In this document: piece after piece, positions 49,773 to 60,859 of the stretch
Layout of the letters: each line of letters starts with the position of its first letter
How positions within the stretch are numbered: position 1 is the stretch's first letter
From: Enchytraeus crypticus
Taxonomy: Eukaryota > Annelida > Clitellata > Enchytraeida > Enchytraeidae
Assembly: GCA_905160935.1 (NCBI GenBank)
Contig: CAJHZI010000208.1
Coordinates: 1,627,501 to 1,691,500 of the forward strand
Length of the DNA: 64,000 bases
Reading direction: 5' to 3'
Made by a program: the position numbers and the translations under genes
The notes under the pieces: generated by a model
Seen by the model: only the letters and a program-made list of their open reading frames with translations
What the model was told of the DNA's origin: nothing
Databases searched by the model: none

Positions 49773-50392
49773 GTGTGTTGATGGGCTTAGTGCCAGTGGG
49801 TGCGTTCCTTACAGTTACATATGAAGTTATCCATTACATATTTAAGAGATTACAACACTTCTGACTATTTTTCTTTCTCGTTTCTTGAGATATTATTCCT
49901 ATTCCTATTTAACAATAAAGAGAAGATGTTTGCAATTAATGAATAAACTTAAAAAGCAGCTTAACTTCGTTAAGTAGCACAAAGAAATATTATCAATCAA
50001 TTTATTCCATTCTAATTAGGCCTAGCTAATTTCAGGTAACTGTCATTCGCATGTAAAGTCTTGATCCTTCATCCTTTTTGGATGCGATTAGCTATAGGAA
50101 GTGTCCCAAAGAATCCTTGTTTGACATTCTGGGAGTCAAATGGATATAGGTGGGCTAAGTACGGGTTACCCGGTGAAAGCATTTACTTGAAATAGATTTC
50201 ACACTGTCCGCCCTTTCGGTTTCACTCAGGGCACCCTGGTGAAAGATTTCCAGCTACGCTTTCTTTAAATGTCACATTTCTAATCTTTTTTATTTCATAT
50301 AGCACTAAATAGTTTTCAAAATTACATGTTCAGTAAATAATTTCACCTAAATTCCCCCAAAATTGCTATTTTATGTTAATAAAGGTATAAAA

Positions 50393-50508
50393 ATCTAATG
50401 TTAACGTCAGTTTCCTCACTCGAAAGCGATGCTAGCCCAGGATTTGAACCCAGCACATACCGATCCGCGGTCGAGTACCCTAACGACATCGCCACTGGCT
50501 TCAGCCAG
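50393..50508 (-). repeat. tRNA-derived SINE, family A
   Basis: Nearly intact copy lacking about 14 bp (GTCAGTGACGGGCGA) relative to its neighbour at 50738. B box GGGTTCAAATCCTGG on the minus strand. Confidence 0.85.
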
Positions 50509-50737
50509 TACTCGACTGCGATAAGGAAAGTATAATGTTGTTATGCAGAATATCATACAAATAAATAACCATTTAATGTCAGATTTTTATTTGAAAGCGA
50601 ATTAAAATCTATTTATCATTCAATCAACGATTTTAATACGCTTGTTATATTACGTTATACGAGCATCCTCTATATATCTATATTAACTATGAATAACAAA
50701 CACAGATAACTAACTTCCGTCTATTTACAATGTATAG

Positions 50738-50870
50738 AGCTGGTATAGCTAAGGTTAACGTCAGTTTCCTCACTCGAAAGCGATGTCAGTGACGGGCGAG
50801 CCCAGGATTTGAACCCCGCACATACTGATCCGCGGTCAAGTGCCTTACCAACTTCGCCACTGGCGCCAGT
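50738..50870 (-). repeat. tRNA-derived SINE, family A, best copy
   Basis: Minus strand: A box TGGCGAAGTTGG (50859-50848), B box GGTTCAAATCC (50815-50805), spaced as in a tRNA gene, then TGGGCTCGCCCGTCACTGAC and the tail TGAGGAAACTGACGTTAACC. The internal Pol III promoter looks intact, but pairing of the acceptor and anticodon stems is poor, so it is a SINE and not a tRNA. Confidence 0.88.
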
Positions 50871-50874
50871 GATG

Positions 50875-50965
50875 AAGTATAGTCATTAAGTCATTACGTC
50901 ATTAAGTCATTTAGTCATTAAGTCACTTAGTCATTAAGTCATTTAGTCATTTCGGGTCATTAAGA
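50875..50965 (+). repeat. Short tandem repeat of TCATTAAG
   Basis: About nine units of GTCATTAA/GTCATTTA adjoining the SINE. Confidence 0.8.
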
Positions 50966-51183
50966 CGTCTTGAGAGCGACGCTGTCTATCACTGGAAGTG
51001 TTTTACTTTCACATGGGAGTAGTCGTCGTGCTTAGAATTTATTTTGTCTTTCTCAGAGCAGAAAATAAAAGTTAACTAGCTTTTCTAGGATAAGTGCAAT
51101 ACTCAATTTCAATTAAATTTATAATCAACAATATACCGTTACCGTCATAACAATCATTGTGTGTTAATTATAATTATTCATCA

Positions 51184-51298
51184 TCATCATCATCTTCTTG
51201 CCTTAAATCCTAGTTTAACCGGGGTCGGGATACGAATAGACTTTCTCCAGTCCTCTCTGTCTCACATCATATTATCAGTCAATCCCCTATATTGTTAA
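51184..51298 (+). repeat. Dispersed repeat family F, copy 6
   Basis: (CAT)n, then AAATCCTAGTTTAACCGGGG, TCGGGATACGAATAGAC and CAGTCAATCCCCTATA; only the first half is present. Confidence 0.75.
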
Positions 51299-51774
51299 TT
51301 ATTTTTATTACAAACATTAATTTTAAATTTACAGCTGAATTCAAAGAAAATGTCGATCCTGCAGACTGCTGAAGTCTGCCAGATATTTTTTAATTTAACA
51401 AAGGGATCTACTAGCCTGACTGATAGCAATTGTTTGCTGTGGACTGAGGCTGGTGAAACGGAAACAGCTCAGGCAATACCGATCAATATTTACACATTTA
51501 TTTCACTATTACAGCAGTCTTGGTCGCTTAAAGGCCTAGACTGACCTATGATGTTTTAAGTCCTTCATGTGTAACAAGAGTCCTTGTAAGTGCCTTGAGC
51601 CTAAGATTTATGCTTGACTTTGTCCAATTGGTTACTCTTATGCTTCTAGGATATTGATATGCAAGTTGAAATTAAATAAATAAATGAAATAAGAAATGAT
51701 GCGAGAATGTAATCTATGCCGACTTCACAAGAAGTTAACACTAACGAATACGCAACGAACAATATTTGGAAACA

Positions 51775-51852
51775 ATGATAATAATAGTTATAATAATAAT
51801 AATAATTATTATTATTATTATTATTATTACTTTTATTTTTACTATTATTATC
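51775..51852. repeat. Self-complementary (AAT)n/(ATT)n tract
   Basis: An AAT run meets a TTA run head to head, so the single strand can fold into a long AT hairpin. Confidence 0.85.
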
Positions 51853-52087
51853 ATCCTCTGCCGCGTCTGACTTCATTAACGAATTAGGCAGGAGAACCAG
51901 TGCCATTACAGGCGACCAACGAGAAAAAGCCTTTCTATGGCTGCGCCTATCTGTTGCACTCCAGCGTTTTAATGCTGTCTGCGTTCGTGGCACATAGGCG
52001 AATGCGGCCTCCTAGAGCGTAGAGGAACTATTTTAAATATTTTTCATCTTTCTTTTTAAAAAAAAAATAAATAATAATAATACTAGT

Positions 52088-52152
52088 AATAATATTAAAG
52101 GTTTAACGTACGTTTCCTCATCCGGGGATAATGTCAGGGACGTCCCCAACAG
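52088..52152 (-). repeat. Retroposon-like repeat family B, 3' end
   Basis: AAAGGTTTAACGTACGTTTC, then CTCATCCGGGGATAATGTC and AGGGACGTCCCC, preceded by an AAT-rich tail. Confidence 0.7.
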
Positions 52153-52980
52153 TATAATACAGTAGTAGTTTACATTTAAAAGCATGCTTTGCAGATGTAG
52201 CATCACAACACAGGCACGTGCTTCATTTAGTCGACTCAAGGCTAGTCTTAGTTCTTAACGGTGTCGTAGCTGCTTGTCGACGAACAATAATTAGATTGAG
52301 GCAGATGTTTTGTGGATGTTTGCTGTCATAGTCTGTTAGTTAATTGCATAACATATCTTCCCCGGTGGCGACTGCTGGATTAGAAATCCGAGCCGTCATC
52401 TCTATTGGACTTCCCGTCTCCAAGACAGACGCGCCGTAAGCTAAAATCTGGCTTCAACGCTGCGCCAAATAAGCAAATTTAAGAGGGTCGTCTAAGAAAC
52501 TCCCCCGCCCATACACCCCTGGAAATAATGTTTTGCTATCAGTCTGGAACTCAGTAAGTAAAAATTAAATTAGAATTTCGGGGATATATTTTCATGAGAC
52601 TGAAACCCCCGTGAGTTTTTCCAATATTGCTGCACCCTGGTGTCATTTAATTTGATCTAATAAAGTACTTAATTATGTAGTTAGTGAGTAGTAAAATGCA
52701 GAATCAAATAGTCATTGAGAGAAAAGGTGTCCATTTACAATATAAGATGAGATCAAGTAAAATATTATCTCACCAAGGTGAACACAAAATGTAGACACAG
52801 GGTTTAATACATCAATGTACATGTAGGTATTTAGCTTAGTGCATCGAACTACATGTATATTATACTAAATCGTTTTATACTGAACCATAGTGGCCTATAT
52901 TGCATCATGGCATGCATTTTGTCATAATACTATAATGCATCATAGTACTCTACATAGTGGTATATAGTATACCAGTATAT

Positions 52981-53022
52981 AGCTTTCGAGTGAGGCAACT
53001 GACGTTAACCTTAGCTTTATCT
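52981..53022 (+). repeat. Family A SINE 3' end fragment
   Basis: TTTCGAGTGAGGCAACTGAC and GTTAACCTTAGCTTTA only. Confidence 0.7.
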
Positions 53023-53187
53023 TTTAGTATTCTATTATACTGTACCACAGTATGCCGCATCTTGGTATATGGGATAGAGTATCATACAGCATAACATCAT
53101 CAAGCATAATAGTATGCTACACTTCAGAAAACCGTATTTAGGTAGGCTATATTTCATTAATTTATTGTATCATAATATATCGATTCA

Positions 53188-53286
53188 TGATAAAGCTGGT
53201 AAAGCTAAGGTTAACGTCAGTTTCCTCACTCGAAAGCGATGTCACTGACGGGCTAGCCCAGGATTTGAATCCCGCACATACTGATA
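53188..53286 (-). repeat. tRNA-derived SINE, family A, truncated head
   Basis: Closely matches 50738-50870 from the tail to the B box (GGGATTCAAATCC on the minus strand) and then breaks off before the A box. Confidence 0.82.
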
Positions 53287-53389
53287 TGCTGTGTTATTAT
53301 AAATATTGCATCATAGTATGCACTATGCAGCATCATAGTACACAGCATCAGAGTATATACTGCATCAGATTAAAATGCATCATAGTGAC

Positions 53390-53480
53390 ACTTATTCCTG
53401 ACATCATCCTTGTAGGAGGAAACGGATGTTGAACCTTTACTATTATTATTATTATTATTATTACTATTATTATTATTAGT
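53390..53480 (+). repeat. Family B retroposon 3' end with (TTA)n
   Basis: GACATCATCCTTGTAGGAGG, then AAACGGATGTTGAACCTTTA and a TTA array. Confidence 0.7.
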
Positions 53481-53926
53481 GAATGATTATGAATTCATCA
53501 TAGTGAAGTACAATTATGTTGTGTGTAGGCTACTGCACTGCAATATATTAAAATATACTGAATGCGGTGATGTAACATAGGCCACTATGGTTCCGTATAC
53601 AACAATGCAGCAGCATAATACGCGCATGTCTCGTAACCAAGAAGCCTGTAGGGTTTTTGTATAGGAATGATCGGTCATTGGAAATATGATATTTGATGCG
53701 CAGATTAGAATTTCCGTTATGAAATGTTATTCCTTTAATGTACACACAGACATCTAAACCCCACTGACGAGTGTTTTTCAGAAATATCAGGCCTCGTCAA
53801 GTATAGATGACAGGAATAATAAAAACAACAAAAAAGGACTATTTACAAGAACAACAGACACATGCATTATATAAGTGACAAAATTATATTCTTTTGTGTG
53901 TCAATCTTTAATTAAATAGTAGCGTC

Positions 53927-53969
53927 TATAGTACATGTAGTACATGTAGTTAGTACTACATGTACTATA
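53927..53969. repeat. Perfect 16-bp inverted repeat built of ACATGTA
   Basis: TATAGTACATGTAGTA at 53927-53942 is exactly repeated in reverse complement at 53954-53969, with an 11-nt spacer holding a further ACATGTA-like block. Confidence 0.9.
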
Positions 53970-54895
53970 AAAATATTTTAGATTTAGATTTATTTATAGC
54001 ACGGCTCATTATTGATAGATTTTTCTGATGCTTGAGAATAAAATTTAGAATAAATCAGATACTGCATTGAATCGAATGAAGAGAACAAATGAGCGAAGCA
54101 GTTGAAACAGATACCGATGAAAATGTGAATTGGTCTGAGTCGTTGCTCTGCAAAAGTTACACAACCGTTGAACAATTGCTTAATCAAAACTGCTCATTTC
54201 AAATGCGTTGTACATTCATGACCTTTTTGATTCACTGAACCTCTTGCTTAATTGAGTGTATTAATCCGATTAATTGGCCTTTGGTTTCCTATGAGCAGTT
54301 CCATAGGAGAGAGAGAGAGAATGAGTGAGTGGTTGAAAGAAAGAGAGAGTATACTGTACACTTTCGTTGTTCATTAAGTAGAGTCATACAGTACATCCTC
54401 ATGCTTTACGTGCAAGTACATCCAAGTTTCACAATACTCTCAAGATCAGAGCACTTTATCGACTTCATATAGGCTACTAGAAATCGGGGTTAGTGAAGCT
54501 AAACTCAAAGTAAAAATAAACTGTAACCTTGGTATAGTAACAATACTCATCTTGAGTGCTCCAAAGCTACAAAATCTACTCATGAAATTCACTAATCGAG
54601 TTCAATTTTATTTCAACTCATATTAGAGTGCTTTGTCAAATCGTAAAGCGTAAATCAAATAAAAAAGCGCAAATCGCTCTAAAAGCGTAGTTATTCGGTG
54701 TTCACATGCTATCACATACAGCTCAACGTTAAAATCTAACCAGCGGAGTAGTTGGACCAGCTTTATTATTTATATTTAGGCTATTATTCATATACAGTAA
54801 GCTTTGTTATTTTAGTGAAATCAATTCGTTAGACCCTACAATATCGTATATTTATTTTCACTATTTAAAATAACAATTAACATAATATCACAACA

Positions 54896-55015
54896 ATTAT
54901 AGTGCTACTGTTATTCAAAACAATATGGAGCACTAAATCCAAGCGGGCGAGCGGAAAGAAGATCCAATACGAAAAACGGTGCAAATTCAAAAATCATAAA
55001 AATCATTCTGAAAAA
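54896..55015 (+). repeat. Dispersed repeat family E, copy 4
   Basis: TTATAGTGCTACTGTTATTC, AAATCCAAGCGGGCGAGCGG and CGGTGCAAATTCAAAAATC. It directly abuts the LINE end that follows. Confidence 0.7.
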
Positions 55016-55017
55016 TC

Positions 55018-55195
55018 TATCTCTCTTAGTGCACTGCCTACTGGCAAGTCCATGGTATACAACGCCTCCGCTCTTCTATGTCTTCCGCTTTCCTCTTCAT
55101 GTCCACATATGAGTGGGGCTTTAAATCATCTAATATACCTAATCTCGGCCTGCCGCTGCCTCTTTTTCCGTCAGTTTAACCATCAATGACCTCTT
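55018..55195 (-). mobile_element. Non-LTR retrotransposon 3' end
   Basis: Same segment as at 22915 and 18547: CTCTCTTAGTGCACTGCCTA, GCAAGTCCATGGTATAC and ATCTCGGCCTGCCGCTGCC on the plus strand. Confidence 0.78.
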
Positions 55196-55334
55196 TTAAA
55201 TAAAATTACAATTTTTATATAATTGCATAAATATGTAAATATAATTTGAACTATTCAAATATATCAGAAATGTCACAGCTTTTCCTTAATAAATAAATAT
55301 CACACCTAAATGTTGCAAAGATATGAGTATAATA

Positions 55335-55475
55335 AATTATCGATTATATGTTTACTAGAATGTTTTAGTTTTAGAATTATCGATTATATGTTTACTAGAA
55401 TGTTTTAGTTTTAGAATTATCGATTATATGTTTACTAGAATGTTTTAGTTTTAGAATTATCGATTATATGTTTAC
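55335..55475 (+). repeat. 40-bp tandem repeat, 3.5 copies
   Basis: Unit beginning CGATTATATGTTTACTAGAA at 55341, 55381, 55421 and 55461. No mismatch was seen between the complete copies, so it is probably recent or homogenised. Confidence 0.95.
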
Positions 55476-55914
55476 TTAGTTATTTTAATATCACTTTTGC
55501 ATACTGATTACGGTTATTTTTACACTGGACTGGCCAATATATTATATCATGGATTCCAGGTCCATTTGCAATGTATTGCAAGTCACTAAAATTCTTATGG
55601 CGAATTCTTACTGCAGTTTCACTTGAAATATTTAACAAGCGTGTCTCACTCTATTCGTTGTCCGATATTCGATTACCTTTGTAAGTCTCAGAACAGAAAA
55701 TCAAAACTCACCAACCTCTCTCAGACTAGTGTAATGCTCATAGATAGTAGCAAATTGTACTTAATTAATTACATCTATAATCGAAATCTAATGCATGTTA
55801 CGAGAGAATTCTTACTTAGCAAATTTCTGTTAGTCATCTGATAAGTGACTTCTGTAAAATAATTGAGCACTTAAGAGAATAGGATTTCATGATCCATTGC
55901 AAATCAGAATACTT

Positions 55915-56000
55915 ATGCTCTTGCGATTCGAGAGGATTCGAACTTGTATCATTGTAAAACATACCGAATTCTTTAGAAGCTGAGCTATAATGACTTTCTT
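55915..56000 (-). repeat. tRNA-like SINE remnant
   Basis: The minus strand has TATAGCTCAGCTTCTAAAG and CAAGTTCGAATCCTCTCG with near-tRNA spacing. The acceptor stem does not pair, so it is not called a tRNA gene. Confidence 0.4.
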
Positions 56001-56231
56001 GGGCAATACTTTCATGTCTGCTTAATTTTTAGATTATGGAGAATCTTCTCTTCAGAGATCATTTGCCGATCAGTGATTTCCCAAAAACATTGCCAAGCTG
56101 TGATCTCGCAATCAATTTATAACAAATTAACGATATGCTTATAATTAATCAGTCTAATTAACTCAAAATGAGATTCCGGTCATCTAATCTTGTGTCATAT
56201 TTTCTACAGATGGGAATTTTATGAATTTCCA

Positions 56232-56392
56232 GAGTTCGGGTTCGGTTCGGTTCGTTGAAAATGTAAGTTCGGTAAGGGTTCGGTTCTAACAAGGGTTCGG
56301 GTTCGGTTCGGTTCGGGTTCGGTTCTAACAAGGGTTCGGGTTCGGTTCGGGTTCGGCTTGCTTTCCAACTCGCAAGAGTTCGATTCGAGTTC
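56232..56392 (+). repeat. GGTTCGG-type tandem repeat, first patch
   Basis: Irregular mix of TTCGGG and TTCGGTTCGG units with a repeated spacer TCTAACAAGG. Confidence 0.88.
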
Positions 56393-57473
56393 GAAATCGT
56401 TTGGATAATGTTGCAATTGTTTAACTTTACTTATAATAATCATGGTCATGACACACATATTTTAAACCGTGTATGGTAAATATGCTTAAAAATTCATTAA
56501 GTCATAATAGCTGTCACATTTTTTCACCTGGGCAAAAGTACGACAATGAAAAAAGGAAAGAAGTGGTATTTATTCCTGTACATTTCTTAAAATATTATAA
56601 GTTGACCAACAAATGTTCATAACATACATGTAGATATTTAGCTTTATTATTGTATCTGAAATCTTCTCCTTGATTATAACGAGCAATTAGAATGCTTCAT
56701 CAACTTTTAAATTTTTTGTCACTATAGGCCTATATATTAGATACGTTTATAATTAAGTGGAAATGTCTTGGCTAAAATTTGATCCAATATTTCAGAGACA
56801 AAGTGCAATTTAGTAACATAAAAATGTCAAGTAAAGATGATTTGGTAAACACGTGTACTTCTATAGAAAAATGATCATAATATACACCGTTTGCTATCAC
56901 CTGACCAGTAATAAGCTTCATAATTTGCCTTAGGGTTTCAAAATTTGAAACTCTCAGATCAATTATGAAGTTACGCAAATAATTATGAAATTATTGCATT
57001 GCTATGGTGCAAAATTATTTATTCCAGATAGTCTTAACACATATAGAATGTCATATATAATTATTTGTAAATCTGGCTGCAAAAATATTAAGGTAGCACA
57101 CTGAAAGTAAAAAAAATTCATAATTTGAATTTAACAAGAACAGATCCACCTAGATTTAGTCAAGCATTTTCAGATTTTTATGGAATACTCTCATCACTTT
57201 TGTCTCTTTGATGTTAATCTTCATTCCATACTTCAATTTCGTATCATTCAGACTATCCATTATCTTCTGTAGGCCCGTCTCGTTTCCCGCTACCATTCCT
57301 TTGTACCGCTACCATTTTAAAATTTTTGTCGGAACCAGCCTTACCTGAATATATGCTGTTAGATACTGTAAGACATGTAAATGCAAAAACTAATATATAT
57401 TTGTATTGTTCTTACTATCTTTATTTAATGTCAGGCTGGTGAAGAAGAAATGAACTACAAGAGTTTAAATTGG

Positions 57474-57562
57474 TTCAGTTCGGTTCGGACGAAGTCTGGG
57501 TTCGGGTTCGGTTCGGTCAAAATTCTAGATTTTAGGGTTCGGTTCGGGTTCGGTTCGATTCC
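57474..57562 (+). repeat. GGTTCGG-type tandem repeat, second patch
   Basis: GTTCGGTTCGG and GGGTTCGGGTTCGG units like those 1.1 kb upstream. Confidence 0.85.
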
Positions 57563-57564
57563 CA

Positions 57565-58430
57565 TCTCTAATATTTTCCTAGTTCCTACTTGCGTGGGCC
57601 AGTGAGATTTTCAAGTGAAATATCAGTGACCCCATCTTCATGTACAGGAACATTCTTGTTTACAAGAACAGTGACAAGACCAACAAATAATAAGATCTGG
57701 AATATTAAACTGGGTTCGTGTTTGGTTGGTTGAATGTGTAATGAAATTTATTCATTATTAGGACGAGCTTTTCAGATATTGAGAATTAGGAGGGGAGCAA
57801 ATAGTGTACAATCGTGTACTAAAATAATGCCTTGACTCACGTGTGAATTCATTAACGTCAAGTTGAATTACCTGGTATGTGCGCTTGCGACATTTCACGA
57901 TATCCGGTGATATAGGTTAGGAAATGAAAAACTGTTAAAAACCATTTAAATAGCTTGATTTTTATATATTACATAAAAATCTTATAGTATTATTTTAATA
58001 CTTTATTTAACGCTCTCTTTTGTCATATACAAATGAGATTTGCTATATAAGAAAATAAATAAGAACTAAATAAATAAGAACATTTTGACAAGATAAAAGT
58101 GAGGAAACTAAGGTAGCCGTAAGACGGAGATGAAAAAGAAAAATAGGGAAGACAATCCTGACCCACCTTTCCAGTGGATTCAACTCTGAGGAACAATGAA
58201 CAATTCAGGACGACTAGAATTCCATCCGCCGAGAATTTCTGCAGGACTTTGATTACACTAGGAATCGAGGCGAACACTAATGAATTTGTGGTGCATTCAC
58301 CGCATAGGAGGATAGTTCATATGCAATTATTGGCGTCCAGTGTAGTACCTGAGATGTGTAGTTTGATTTCAACACAGCCGCGATAATGTGGGATAGTAAT
58401 GTAATTATGCTACAAGCAGTTTTTTCATAA
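57565..58430. other. Gene-free stretch
   Basis: Overlapping short frames at 58023-58386 on both strands have no recognised domain. Confidence 0.45.
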
Positions 58431-58431
58431 A

Positions 58432-58620
58432 AGGAATGTTAGCGTAGGGGTAACGCCATGCAGTTTTAAATGACAGGTCCTGAGGTGAATTGAACTCTCG
58501 TGGATTCGAATCCCAGCCGCGCTGATTTGAGAGTAAAATCTCAGACATTCACTGGATTGGTTCTACGGATAATTGACGAAATTGTCTGACGGATTAAACA
58601 TGTGGTGTTAAAAGTAATAG
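58432..58620 (+). repeat. tRNA-derived SINE, family C, longest copy
   Basis: TAGCGTAGGGGTAACGCCAT, a long variable arm, B box GTGGATTCGAATCCCAG, then GCTGATTTGAGAGTAAAATC and CATTCACTGGATTGGTTC. The long arm suggests a Leu/Ser-type tRNA ancestor. Confidence 0.82.
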
Positions 58621-58624
58621 ATAT

Positions 58625-60220
58625 CAGCATAGTTTATCATTTTATTATATTGCGTGTTTAATTTTTAAAAAGACACAAATTTGAAAGCATTCTCGATGAA
58701 TAAAGCTTTGTATAAGTCTTTAGTTTTTATCGACTTAATATTTTAGCTGCATACTCATTTGTTCATTGATCGGCTATGTAAAATGTAAAACCAAGAAGCT
58801 GTAAGAGACAGTATCTATTTTAGACTACAAATCATTTTATTTAGATCACTCTGCATGTAGACATAGCCCCATTCATGGCTGCTTTTGCGATTTTCTGGAG
58901 AGGAAGTGGGAGTGAGGTTAACCTTCCAATTCATTTATGCAATATACAATTTTGCTAAATTTAACGCGTTTTAATTACTTTTCCAAGAATCTACCATGAG
59001 ACAGCTACAATATATCAACATGTTTCAATAATAAAGGTTCACAACAATCATGATTTTCACAAGTTATATGCAATAGCGCATTTTCTAATCTTGGATTATT
59101 GGTCAGTTTTGCGAATCCCTAGACATTTCGATGATATTTTAACATTGGGGTGCATTCACTAAATCATACATTACTGTATAGCCAACGATCTACATGTACA
59201 TATAGACATGCCATGTTTATGCCATGTTTATTATGTATGTTTGTAGTATTATGTATATTATATATGTATACATTGCCGTGTTTATTAGGCCTATGTATTA
59301 CGTATGCATGTTTATTATGTTTTAGGCCTGTTTATTGCCATGTTTATGAACTTCGTACAGTTTTTCGGTGAACTAAGCTCTGCCTCAAATTTCATCGTAG
59401 ATTTAACCTTGATTACTCCCGTATCCGTCTTTATCCTCATAGAAGAGGATGGAGAAAAATTGATCCCCAAGTAGAATTGTAAAATTTTATTTTTTATTAT
59501 AATCTGAAAATACTAACCTGAATGGCCCACAGATTAATAGAGGACATTTTATCAATAGCATCAAGAAATCTTATTAATAATCTGACATAATCGGACATTT
59601 AATTTTTTATTTGATAGGCCTATTTGAAAATGCGGAATTATTGTCCAACATATGAATAAAATTTCGCTCAGAAAATATTAACCTACGTGTTGCTAAAATA
59701 GTCACTGAAAGATGTGTCGTAATGATGTCGACTCTACGTCCTAATGAAGACTCCATGATGTCAACTCTACCTAATGATGTCGACTCTACCTAGTTTCTAT
59801 TCTTGGAAGCACTAATTTTTATAGTTCCTATAATAGAATTTCGTTAATAAAGTAACGCAGTATTGCTATTGGATTGAAGGCACATTCATACAGAGAATAA
59901 TCACGCAGCTAGAGAGATCTAGACGCACTTAGCAGCTGCTATGCAACAATGGAATTTCAGTATAATTAAGCAAAACTGAAACTTCTTGAGTGCTTGCATG
60001 TAATTTAAAAAAAACTGTGAGACACTAGAGAGTGCAGAGTAGCGAAAGTGTTAATGCTGCAATTAACGGAATCTCTTTGATCTCATAAAGTTCACTCACT
60101 GTTAATATCTCGTTGCCTGTATATTAAGTACATACATGAACCTACATTCCTACACGCCTACTGCATAATTACATTATGCCATAGAGACTAGATGTGATAG
60201 CTCAAATAAAGATGATTTCA
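58625..60220. other. Gene-free stretch
   Basis: Contains repeated TGCCATGTTTAT words (59205-59345) and a short GATGTCGACTCTACCTA duplication (59725-59795). Confidence 0.45.
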
Positions 60221-60226
60221 ATGATT

Positions 60227-60254
60227 ATCTCTCTCTCTCTCTCTCTCTCTCTCT
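60227..60254. repeat. (CT)n microsatellite
   Basis: Pure CT run of about 28 bp. Confidence 0.95.
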
Positions 60255-60370
60255 GATGTGGGTAAATATGATTATTTTCTCAGGGAATGACGCCCCTGCC
60301 CATTAAATGTTAGTCGAAGCTGTATAAGGCATAGGGGCTTAGGGAGAATCAATCTCAGAAAGAACCAACC

Positions 60371-60515
60371 GTTTGTCAGAGACCTTAAGAACGTTTGTCA
60401 GGGACCTTAAGAACCGTTTGTCAGGGACTTTAAGAACCGTTTGTTAGGGACCTTAAGAACGTATGTCAGGGACCGTAACATCGGTTTGTCAGGGACCTTA
60501 AGAACGTTTGTCAGA
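60371..60515 (+). repeat. 22-23 bp minisatellite, about 7 copies
   Basis: Unit near GTTTGTCAGGGACCTTAAGA plus AC or ACC. Confidence 0.92.
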
Positions 60516-60609
60516 CTCAGCAGAACAAAGCCAGGAGTAAGGATCAGAAGAATAATTTCAGGAACAGCAGAAAAATCAGGAAATTCGTGCAGAATAACGT
60601 CAGAAGCGG

Positions 60610-60855
60610 CAGGATAATGTCAGTACATCAGGATAACGTCAGTACATCAGGATAACGTCAGTACATCAGGACAATGTCAGTACATCAGGATAATGTCAGT
60701 ACATCAGGATAACGTCAGTACATCAGGATAACGTCAGTACATCAGGATAACGTCAGTAAATCAGGATAATGTCAGTACATCAGGATAATGTCAGTACATC
60801 AGGATAATGTCAGTACATCAGGATAATGTCAGTACATCAGGATAATGTCAGTAAG
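60610..60855 (+). repeat. 19-bp minisatellite, about 13 copies
   Basis: Unit CAGGATAATGTCAGTACAT with T/C variation at one position (AATG/AACG). The two variants are clustered, not random. Confidence 0.94.
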
Positions 60856-60859
60856 TTAG

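Noticed and set aside
55915-56000. tRNA-like sequence with A and B boxes
   Set aside because: Acceptor and anticodon stems do not pair and no clear anticodon loop is present; treated as a SINE remnant.
58023-58386. Overlapping open frames on both strands
   Set aside because: No recognisable domain; length is within chance and no splice context was found.
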